Part shown: piece after piece, positions 57,158-64,000 of the stretch
Layout: every line of letters begins with the position of its first letter
How positions within the stretch are numbered: the stretch's first letter is position 1
Source of the DNA: Leptospira jelokensis
Lineage (GTDB): Bacteria > Spirochaetota > Leptospiria > Leptospirales > Leptospiraceae
Length of the DNA stretch: 64,000 bases
Assembly (NCBI RefSeq): GCF_004769635.1
Contig: NZ_RQGH01000024.1
Span: forward strand, 62,001-126,000
Reading direction: 5' to 3'
The notes under the pieces: generated by a model
The model's database searches: none
What the model was told of the DNA's origin: nothing
What the model saw: only the letters and a program-made list of their open reading frames with translations
Translations under genes and position numbers: made by a program

Positions 57158-58993
57158 TTAGATCCTGTGGAACATGGTCTCCAAGTCTTTTCGTGTGAGT
57201 TTGATGAGGGTAGGCCGGCCGTGGGGGCAAAGGGATGGGTTTTCGCAGTAGGAAAGCCTTTGCAACAATTCCCCAATGATGGGGTCAGAGACCTGGTCTC
57301 CTTTTTTAATGGCAGACCGGCAAGCCACACATTTTGCCATCTCATCATACAACTCTTTCTCTTCTGGGTCTTTGGATTTGAAACGTTCCCAAAGGTCGAG
57401 GATGGTTTCTGTTTCTTTCCCAGGATCAATGTATGACGGCACCTCGCGGATGAGGATCGTGCCTCCCGAAAAGGGTTCTAGTGTGATCCCAAGTGCAAAG
57501 AACCGATGTTTCTCAGAAATCATCTCTTCGGCTTCTTCTTTTGTCAGCTCCAATCGAATGGGAGTGAGTAAACTTTGGGATTTGTAGGCTTTGGATTTGA
57601 GGTCACGTAATACTTCTTCGTAACGGATCCGTTCGTGTGCCGTGTGTTGGTCGATGATGTAGAGCCCATCTTCCGCTTCCGCCAAAATAAAGGTTTCAAA
57701 GATCACACCGTAGTGTTTTTTCGGGACAAACAAATTGTGTTTTGTGAGATTGTCACCTAATAAATGTAAGTTTGTTCCTGCCCCAATCCCTTCCAAGGAA
57801 AAACCTGCACGGCCTTCGATAACACTCGGCCCAAGGAGAGGATTCCCTTCCACTTGTTTGTTTCCCCCTTCTCCATAATTCCCATAACCGAAACCCAACC
57901 CACCGCCAAACGAAGTTTCACTACCACCAAACTCTGATTTGTTTCCCGTGTTGTCATACGGTATGGGCATGGAAAGCCTTCGTCGCATTTCTAAAAATTC
58001 TACGGGAGTGGAAGTGCGTAATACCTCTGTGATCCCATGGAATAACATCCCTGTGATTGTTTCTTCCGATAAAAACCGAACTTCTTTTTTTTGAGGGTGG
58101 ACATTTACATCCACAAACTCACGTGGGAGATCAAAAAATAAAAACGCATACGGAAAGGCACCGCTTGGTAATAATTCTCCGTAACATCGTTTTAAGATTT
58201 GGGCAGAAAATTTGAGTTCCACCGAACGGTTGTTCACGAAAAAAAACTGCCCAGTCCTCGAGGATTTATAAAAATCGGGATGAGAGATAAACCCACGTAA
58301 TGTCATTCCATTTCGGCTGGAATGGATGGGAAGCAGGTGATCACGGAGGTTTTCACCGTAAATCGAAAGGACTCGTTCCAATGGTTCTTCCGCTTGGACA
58401 TGGAACACTTCTTTTCCATTTTGTACATACCGAAACCCAATCGAAGGTTCGCCGAGTGCCATGGTTTGTACACGTGTTCTATTTTTTTTCTCTTCTCCCG
58501 ATTCTGTTTTTAGGAATTTTCGCCTAACAGGAGTATTATAAAATAAATCCTTAATTTCAATTTTTGTCCCTTGGAAAAATGGAATCTCTTCTTCGGATAC
58601 AATCCTTCCTTCTTCTACCACCACACGGTTTGCCATGCGGTTCCCTTCCGTCCCCGACTCAATCACAAGTTTTGATACAGAAGCAATGGAAGCAAGGGCT
58701 TCCCCCCGAAACCCAAAGGTAAAGAGGTGTTCTAAGTCATGGAAGTTTTGGATTTTACTTGTGGCATAACGCCTGATCGCCAGCGGCAAATCTTCCTTCT
58801 GGATTCCATGCCCATCATCAGAGACAAGGATCCGACCAAGGCCTGCGTTCTCTGTTGCAATTTCAATTTTTTTGGCACCTGCATCGATGGAATTTTCGAT
58901 GAGTTCCTTTAGGATGGAGTGAGTGGATTCAATGACTTCTCCTGCCGCAATTTGGTTGATGAGGTCAGGAGAGAGGGAATGGATGATGCCCAT
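57158..58993 (-). CDS. mutL: DNA mismatch repair protein MutL
   Basis: 611 residues. The GHKL ATPase N-terminus has [22 protein letters not shown] and [13 protein letters not shown]. The C-terminal endonuclease motif reads [13 protein letters not shown] (around residue 448), with T where many MutLs have [10 protein letters not shown] and CPHGRPT follow. These suggest an endonuclease-type MutL that nicks the new strand. MutS is not in this window. Stands alone on the minus strand, 41 bases before the Fur-like stop on the same strand. Confidence 0.94.
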   Translation of the reverse strand: MGIIHSLSPDLINQIAAGEVIESTHSILKELIENSIDAGAKKIEIATENAGLGRILVSDDGHGIQKEDLPLAIRRYATSKIQNFHDLEHLFTFGFRGEALASIASVSKLVIESGTEGNRMANRVVVEEGRIVSEEEIPFFQGTKIEIKDLFYNTPVRRKFLKTESGEEKKNRTRVQTMALGEPSIGFRYVQNGKEVFHVQAEEPLERVLSIYGENLRDHLLPIHSSRNGMTLRGFISHPDFYKSSRTGQFFFVNNRSVELKFSAQILKRCYGELLPSGAFPYAFLFFDLPREFVDVNVHPQKKEVRFLSEETITGMLFHGITEVLRTSTPVEFLEMRRRLSMPIPYDNTGNKSEFGGSETSFGGGLGFGYGNYGEGGNKQVEGNPLLGPSVIEGRAGFSLEGIGAGTNLHLLGDNLTKHNLFVPKKHYGVIFETFILAEAEDGLYIIDQHTAHERIRYEEVLRDLKSKAYKSQSLLTPIRLELTKEEAEEMISEKHRFFALGITLEPFSGGTILIREVPSYIDPGKETETILDLWERFKSKDPEEKELYDEMAKCVACRSAIKKGDQVSDPIIGELLQRLSYCENPSLCPHGRPTLIKLTRKDLETMFHRI

Positions 58994-59034
58994 AGGGCAA
59001 GCTTGGGAGAGGAAACCTCCCTATCCATTACAAT

Positions 59035-59409
59035 TTAGTGGGATAGACAATTGGAACAAGTGCCACCCACCACGATGTCAATGTGGTCTGCCACAAATCC
59101 CATCGCCTTCCAATCGGTGGTTTCAGAAAGTTTGAGGGCCGGCACATCTAAAATGGTCCCACAGGATTGGCAAATCAAATGGGAATGGTCATCGAGAAAG
59201 GCATCATACCGAACCGATTCCGACTCAATATTGAGTTTGTTCACCATTTTGTGCTCTACCAGGTATTCCAATGAGTTGTATACAGTGGCAAAACTGATTT
59301 TGTCTGCTTTGTCCCTGACAGATTCAAACACCATTTTCGCAGTCGGATGGTCGTGCCTCTCTTTCAGGTCTTGTAAAATCAATTCTCTGTGTCTCGTCAA
59401 TGCTTTCAT
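59035..59409 (-). CDS. Fur-family regulator, PerR-like
   Basis: 124 residues, the short end of the family. Has a winged-helix N-terminus (LTRHRELILQDLKERHDHPTAKMVFESVR, then ATVYNSLEYL) and a dimerisation domain with HSHLICQSCG and the C-terminal CSNC, the two Cys pairs of the structural zinc site. It lacks enough information to distinguish PerR (peroxide) from Fur (iron) firmly, though PerR is favoured by the short length and HPTA helix. The divergent flavin reductase may be a target. Confidence 0.88.
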   Translation of the reverse strand: MKALTRHRELILQDLKERHDHPTAKMVFESVRDKADKISFATVYNSLEYLVEHKMVNKLNIESESVRYDAFLDDHSHLICQSCGTILDVPALKLSETTDWKAMGFVADHIDIVVGGTCSNCLSH

Positions 59410-59471
59410 AGGAGTGCCCTTTCCTAGAATGACTGCTTAAAATTATCAATGGGTCAAATGGAATTTCGATT

Positions 59472-59486
59472 TTAGAATCCTTCCAG
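59472..59486. promoter_or_regulatory. Possible Fur/PerR-type operator
   Basis: TTAGAAT-C-CTTCCAG at 59472-59486 is an imperfect 7-1-7 inverted repeat in the shape of a Fur-family box (four of seven positions of the second arm pair). It lies between the divergent regulator and flavin reductase genes. Weak, from inspection only. Confidence 0.25.
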
Positions 59487-59515
59487 AAATTGATATTTGT
59501 CAATACGGAGCCATT

Positions 59516-59995
59516 ATGCCAGTTGCAATCGATCAGTTCAAAACCTCTCTTTCCCTTTGGGCATCGGGAGTTTCCGTCATCACCTACGAATCCTCGGAAC
59601 AGAAAGGTGGAGTGACTGTTTCCAGTTTTTCCTCGGTTTCCCTTGAACCACCGTTAGTTTTATTCTGTTTGGCAAAACATTCCAAAGCAAAAACTGCCAT
59701 CGAGTCGGCGGGAAAGTTTGCTGTGAATATTCTTTCTTCCGAACAAAAACAAATTTCCGCTGATTTTGCTTCTGGTTCCCTGGACAAAGCGGTTGTTTTG
59801 GAAGGCCTAAACCCAGGGAAACTTTCCACCGGAGCCCCCATTTTACAGGGATCTTTGGCTTCATTGGACTGCCTTGTGCACCAAATCATGGATGCAGGTG
59901 ACCATTGGATCTTCATTGGACTTGTGGAAGCTGTGGCCACAAAAGAAGGATCCCCCCTTCTCTATTTCAATCGCAATTATAGGGAAATCGTTTAA
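59516..59995 (+). CDS. Flavin reductase-like protein (FMN-binding)
   Basis: 159 residues. Fold signature of the flavin-reductase domain: FKTSLSLWASGVSVITYES, VTVSSFSSVSLEPPLVLFCLAK, AKFAVNILSSEQ and DHWIFIGLVEA. It would reduce flavin with NAD(P)H to supply FMNH2, or act as a split-barrel oxidoreductase. GGAG sits a few bases upstream of its ATG. Divergent from the Fur-like gene and 10 bases before purL, with which it is probably co-transcribed. Confidence 0.88.
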   Translation: MPVAIDQFKTSLSLWASGVSVITYESSEQKGGVTVSSFSSVSLEPPLVLFCLAKHSKAKTAIESAGKFAVNILSSEQKQISADFASGSLDKAVVLEGLNPGKLSTGAPILQGSLASLDCLVHQIMDAGDHWIFIGLVEAVATKEGSPLLYFNRNYREIV

Positions 59996-60005
59996 GGAAA
60001 CACAC

Positions 60006-62252
60006 ATGGAAAAAGAGAAAGTTAGTCTGGAAGAAGCAAAAGAACACGGACTTACCGAAACTGAATTTGTTGAAATTCAAAAAATCTTAGGAAGGATTCC
60101 CAATTCAACTGAACTTGGAATTTTTTCTGCCATGTGGTCGGAACACTGCTCTTATAAAAACTCCATTTTAAAATTAAAAACCCTTCCCACAAAATCAGAC
60201 AAACTCCTTGCCCAGGCAGGAGAAGAAAATGCAGGGGCCATGGACATTGGTGATGGGCTTGCTGTTGTCTTTAAAATTGAAAGCCACAACCACCCAACTG
60301 CCGTTGAACCTTACCAAGGTGCTGCAACGGGTGTGGGTGGGATCATGCGTGATATCTTTACCATGGGTGCTCGTCCCATTACATCCCTCAACTCACTCCG
60401 GTTTGGTGATCCGAAAGAACCACGGAACAAATACCTACTCACACGTGCCGTAAAAGGGATTGGTGATTATGGGAACTCACTAGGGATTGCTGTTGGTGGT
60501 GGGGAGCTTTTCATCCACCCCACTTTCACAAAAAACCCACTTGTCAATGCCATGACGGTAGGGATCGCCAAACACAACGAAATGGCTTCTGCCTCTACCA
60601 AAGGAAAAGTGGGAAACAAGGTGTACATCGTAGGGGCCACCACTGGCCGAGACGGAATCCATGGAGCAAGTTTTGCTTCCAAAGACCTCACCAAAGAATC
60701 CGAAGAAAAACGTTCTGCAGTGCAAGTGGGAGATCCCTTTATGGAAAAACTCCTGATGGAAGCATCTCTAGAAGCCATCCAAAAGAACCTCCTTGTGGGA
60801 ATCCAAGATATGGGTGCGGCAGGAATTTCTTGTGCTACCTCTGAGATGAGTGCGAAAGGGAAAACGGGGATGGATGTGGACCTCGACAAAGTGCCTCTCC
60901 GCGAAGCGGACATGAATGCCTATGAAATCATGTTATCCGAATCCCAAGAACGAATGTTAGTCATTCCTGAAGTGGGCAAAGAAGAGGAACTCGTTTCAAT
61001 CTTCCACAAATGGGGGTTAAATGCTGTTGAAATTGGAACGGTTACTGCTGATGGAATCTTACGCATCCGAAAGAATGGATCCCTCAAAGCAGAAATCCCA
61101 GCAGAATCCCTCGTCCTTGGTGGTGGTGCCCCTCGGTATGTGAGAGAAGAAAAAAGACCGTCTTACTTGGATGAGGTGGTAAAATTTGATCCAAACACGA
61201 TCCCTGACCTAAAACCAGACACCGTGCCACAAACATTAAATAGTTTACTTTCTTCTCTTAATATTAGTTCGAGAAGGCCTCTTTACGAACAATACGACAC
61301 AGAAGTGGGTCTTGTGAAAGTGGTGGAACCTGGAGAAGACGGTGGCCTTGTGCGAATCCCAGGTACCAAAAAAGGGATTGCTGTTGCAACAGACTGTAAC
61401 TCGCGTTATACGTTTCTCAACCCTTATGAAGGGGCTCAAATTGCTGTTTGCGAATCAGCAAGAAACGTGGCAGCAACGGGTGCCGAACCGTATGGAGTGA
61501 CCAATAACCTCAACTTCGGAAACCCATACATCCCAGAAAATTATTATGTGTTCAGTGAATGTGTGAGAGGGCTTGGGGATGCTTGTCGTTACCTTGGCCT
61601 ACCTGTCACAGGTGGAAACGTTTCCTTTTATAACGAATCCCCTGAAGGCCCAGTGTTTCCCACACCTACCATCGGTATGGTGGGAGTGATTGATGATGTG
61701 GCAAAGGGACTTCGTACATTTCCAAAAACAAATGAAACGGTGAAGTATGCACTCGTAGGTGATTTCCAACCCACAGTCTCTGCTTCTGAGTATTTGTACA
61801 GATCACAAGGCCTTGATACAGGTGCCATCCCGAAGATTTCCTTAGAAAAGGAAAAACAAACCATAGACAGTCTCATCGAATGCCGTAAAAAAGGACTCCT
61901 CACTTCCGCCAAAGACCTGTCACTCGGTGGTCTCCTTGTTGCCCTCGCCAAAATCGTCATATCGGGGAATAAAGGGATCGAGGTCAATTTGAGTGCCCTG
62001 CAATCCAAAGTGCAAAGGCTCGATGCTTTGTGTTTTGGTGAAACGGGCGCAAGTTTCATCGTGAGTTTTTTACCAAGTGATGAAGCAAAGGTAAGTGAAT
62101 CCTTCACTGCGAAGGGTTTGTCTTTTTACCCCATCGGATCATCCAGTGCAAAGTCTTCCCTTTCTGTCAAAGGAGACGGTTTCCATTGGGAATGGACAAC
62201 CAAGTCACTCGCAGTCGAATTTGAATCAGGTCTCAAATCCTATTTCGAATAG
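60006..62252 (+). CDS. purL: Phosphoribosylformylglycinamidine synthase subunit PurL
   Basis: 748 residues from the ATG at 60006, the size of the small PurL that works with PurQ and PurS. (A frame reaching 59874 lies in the flavin reductase gene.) Motifs: ESHNHPTAVEPYQGAATGVGGI, DMGAAGISCATSEM, GNVSFYNESPEGP. It makes FGAM from FGAR, glutamine-derived ammonia and ATP in purine synthesis. PurQ and PurS are not nearby. The upstream gene is 10 bases before it. Confidence 0.96.
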   Translation: MEKEKVSLEEAKEHGLTETEFVEIQKILGRIPNSTELGIFSAMWSEHCSYKNSILKLKTLPTKSDKLLAQAGEENAGAMDIGDGLAVVFKIESHNHPTAVEPYQGAATGVGGIMRDIFTMGARPITSLNSLRFGDPKEPRNKYLLTRAVKGIGDYGNSLGIAVGGGELFIHPTFTKNPLVNAMTVGIAKHNEMASASTKGKVGNKVYIVGATTGRDGIHGASFASKDLTKESEEKRSAVQVGDPFMEKLLMEASLEAIQKNLLVGIQDMGAAGISCATSEMSAKGKTGMDVDLDKVPLREADMNAYEIMLSESQERMLVIPEVGKEEELVSIFHKWGLNAVEIGTVTADGILRIRKNGSLKAEIPAESLVLGGGAPRYVREEKRPSYLDEVVKFDPNTIPDLKPDTVPQTLNSLLSSLNISSRRPLYEQYDTEVGLVKVVEPGEDGGLVRIPGTKKGIAVATDCNSRYTFLNPYEGAQIAVCESARNVAATGAEPYGVTNNLNFGNPYIPENYYVFSECVRGLGDACRYLGLPVTGGNVSFYNESPEGPVFPTPTIGMVGVIDDVAKGLRTFPKTNETVKYALVGDFQPTVSASEYLYRSQGLDTGAIPKISLEKEKQTIDSLIECRKKGLLTSAKDLSLGGLLVALAKIVISGNKGIEVNLSALQSKVQRLDALCFGETGASFIVSFLPSDEAKVSESFTAKGLSFYPIGSSSAKSSLSVKGDGFHWEWTTKSLAVEFESGLKSYFE

Positions 62253-62284
62253 ACAACTTTGAAAACAAGGAAAGGGTGTGTTTG

Positions 62285-63571
62285 ATGCATATCTTTGTCC
62301 TTGTTGCAATTTCATTCAGTTTAACCATCCAATGTTCCAGTCTTTCGAAACGGCAGGACTATGAATCATCCCTTCGTATGTATGAAACAGGGGACCTTTC
62401 GAAAACCATTTCCCACTTACCATCGAAAGAGAAAAAAGGATTTATCTCTGTTTTAGAAAAAGCCCATCTCGGTTTTTTAAACGGAGGAACCGATTACAAA
62501 GACCTCGAATCCCTAGCGGAAGAAAGTAAGGAACGATTGCGCTTCAGTGCAACCCGTTCCTTAAAATCCTTTTTTTATATGGAATCAGAGGACGGGTACT
62601 ATGCATCCGAGGCCGAAATCATTTACCTACATATTTTACTTGGGCTTTATTATGCACGTGCGGAAGAGTATGACAAAGCTAAAATCCAAGCAAGGTATGC
62701 CAGCAATTTACTCAGTGGAGAATGGAGTGCTGAAGGCCAGTTTGATGATCCCACCTTACGCCTATTACTTGCCTCTCTTTGGCTTTCTACAGGATCGAAA
62801 GAAGAAGCGATGGTGGATTTTCGTAAAGCTACGCAGCTAAAACCCCAATCCCATTCCATTCGTTCCCTAACTTCGGAGACATTTCCAGCAGATGGTGAGT
62901 TTATCTTTATCTTTGGTGGCCCAGGGGCAGAACCAACAATGGACCCTTCTGTGAATCTTAACTTTATCCGAGGGCTACGGAATCTCAAATTCCAAACTTC
63001 AGGAAAACAAAGTACCCTCCTCTTACTCGACAATAACAAAACATTGTCTCTTAGTTTGGAAAAAGGGACCCTCGGTTGGTATGAACGCCATCTCATCCGT
63101 GACAATGAAATCTCAGAACTCATCCAAGATTCCAAATACTTCCAATTGGTTTCGGCCACAGCTCTCAAAGAAGGAACCAAAGGAACCTTAAAAATCACTG
63201 GTTCCGTGTTAGTTGGTGCAACCATTGTCGCTCTAGGAGCAGGGATTGTTTATTTGGGAGCGGAAGCAAGTTCCGAAGAATTAGCAGCTGCTGGAATTAC
63301 GATCATGATCTCTGGTTTCAAACTAGGAAGTGAATGGGTAGACCAATCGATTGAAGATGCTAAAACCAATATCAAAGAAGATTTGGATATTTCCACCGAT
63401 TATCGATATGTCCGTTTTTTCCCAGAATATGTTTGGATAGGAAAATCAAAGTCTAAACTAACGAATCCCAAACTAACCTCTACACAAGGGCCAGTCACCT
63501 ACCACCTGACTCCTGCTATTGGGAAGATTAAAGTTCGATTTGGATTTGTGCCAGACCTTCAAAAACCATAA
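62285..63571 (+). CDS. Lipoprotein of the COG3014 type
   Basis: 428 residues from the ATG at 62285, with GGAAAGGG upstream; codons at 62276 and 62282 are also possible. Signal LVAISFSLTIQC places the lipidated Cys near residue 17. TPR-like helices follow (about 95-180, YYARAEEYDKAKIQARYAS), then a Gly-rich hydrophobic stretch at about 300-345 (GATIVALGAGIVYLGAEAS). The pattern resembles COG3014 proteins, which are often next to LpoB-like lipoproteins, as here. Convergent with the LpoB-like gene, overlapping by 13 bases. Confidence 0.72.
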   Translation: MHIFVLVAISFSLTIQCSSLSKRQDYESSLRMYETGDLSKTISHLPSKEKKGFISVLEKAHLGFLNGGTDYKDLESLAEESKERLRFSATRSLKSFFYMESEDGYYASEAEIIYLHILLGLYYARAEEYDKAKIQARYASNLLSGEWSAEGQFDDPTLRLLLASLWLSTGSKEEAMVDFRKATQLKPQSHSIRSLTSETFPADGEFIFIFGGPGAEPTMDPSVNLNFIRGLRNLKFQTSGKQSTLLLLDNNKTLSLSLEKGTLGWYERHLIRDNEISELIQDSKYFQLVSATALKEGTKGTLKITGSVLVGATIVALGAGIVYLGAEASSEELAAAGITIMISGFKLGSEWVDQSIEDAKTNIKEDLDISTDYRYVRFFPEYVWIGKSKSKLTNPKLTSTQGPVTYHLTPAIGKIKVRFGFVPDLQKP

Positions 63572-64000
63572 CCTTCTACCCTACTTTTTTTTAGAAAATT
63601 ACTCTGTTCCGACCAAACAATTTGGTTCGTTTCCAAACTAACTAAAAAGAGAGTGACTGTAATGTATTGGATTTTATCCCCCGATTCATAATTCACTATT
63701 TCATTGATCTCACCTTTAATTTGATGAGATGGAGATTTAAACTTTCCAACCGACAAACGAGAATCAGATGACACCATTCCTGTTTTCCCAAAAGCCATTT
63801 CCTTTGTCGCATCCTCTCGTATGGAAGTATCAACAAAAGGCACCTTATCTTTTGTTAGTTGGTTTAAAATCTCATTGCTGATTAATTTGGTATCAATGTG
63901 TTCCGAAGTACTATTTTGAATGGCCTTCCATTCCAAAAATCCATTCTTCAATTCTGTTTTATAATATACTGATAAAGAATGGCTCATACTTTTTGCCGTT
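63559..64000 (-). CDS. LpoB-like penicillin-binding-protein activator, N-terminus outside window
   Basis: Partial: the frame is open to the window end (it passes an in-frame Met at 63987), so about 147 codons are seen. The fold runs through FKSPSHQIKGEINEI, then YITVTLFLVSLETNQIVWSEQ, the LpoB C-terminal pattern. LpoB activates PBP1b from the outer membrane in proteobacteria. Its lipobox, if present, would be off the window. Convergent with the COG3014-type lipoprotein. Confidence 0.6.
   Translation of the reverse strand, partial: TAKSMSHSLSVYYKTELKNGFLEWKAIQNSTSEHIDTKLISNEILNQLTKDKVPFVDTSIREDATKEMAFGKTGMVSSDSRLSVGKFKSPSHQIKGEINEIVNYESGDKIQYITVTLFLVSLETNQIVWSEQSNFLKKSRVEGYGF

Noticed and set aside
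57130..57429. A 99-residue open frame within mutL
   Set aside because: Same-strand shadow of the intact mutL reading frame.
59874..60005. N-terminal extension of PurL
   Set aside because: It runs through the flavin reductase gene in another frame; PurL homology begins at the ATG at 60006.

Overview
The window looks like a chromosomal segment of a spirochaete of the genus Leptospira. I infer this from two tandem periplasmic FlaB flagellins, many lipoproteins with loose spirochaete lipoboxes, a class III adenylate cyclase, several TPR proteins, and compact, strand-switching gene clusters with frequent 4-base overlaps and TTG/GTG starts. I cannot name the species. No transposon, prophage, CRISPR array, tRNA or rRNA was seen, and base composition looks uniform.

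Layout. (1) 1-13061, minus: one long housekeeping run read from rpsF through ssb, rpsR, rplI, dnaB, aspS, phoH, a 7TM-HD phosphodiesterase gene (pgpH-like), ybeY, recO, a small membrane protein, argS and cinA to an unfinished exported protein. (2) 13214-17819: a membrane protein, then a minus operon for a TPR protein, a lipoprotein and a CapA-like protein. (3) 17858-23736, plus: six tightly packed genes for a membrane-anchored protein, a cysteine desulfurase, a CHAT-domain peptidase with a membrane anchor, an exported protein that appears to start at CTG, an ECF sigma factor and a small partner. A strong terminator closes the run. (4) 23877-32473: ychF, a pseudouridine synthase, a DUF2797 protein, a NamZ-like lipoprotein, an LPP20-like lipoprotein, a histidine kinase/response regulator pair and a rhodanese. 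(5) 32573-33294: a cyclophilin, then a 52-residue basic ORF whose end is interrupted by an intrinsic terminator before its stop codon, as in ArfA-type ribosome rescue genes. (6) 33383-41512: a Kef-type antiporter with a KefF-like partner, a DedA/ATP-grasp fusion, DoxX, a hydrolase, adenylate cyclase and small proteins. (7) 41642-43722: two flaB genes with a sigma-28-like promoter, a hairpin-rich spacer and a terminator. (8) 43912-51406, minus: amidase, DEAD-box helicase, methyltransferase, TPR protein, nusB, ribH and a 50-residue protein. (9) 51512-64000: a SET protein, GH57 plus DUF4912 proteins, hpf, a second ECF sigma factor with a likely membrane regulator, mutL, a Fur/PerR regulator, a flavin reductase, purL, and a lipoprotein facing an LpoB-like protein at the window end.

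Two systems stand out. The first is the ArfA-like ORF at 33136-33294. Its basic C-terminal motif matches the spacing I recall for proteobacterial ArfA, and its hairpin terminator lies before the stop codon, so its mRNA should lack a stop. The second is the CHAT/ECF-sigma operon at 17858-23736, which could be a protease-controlled transcription switch. Both readings rest on sequence inspection alone.
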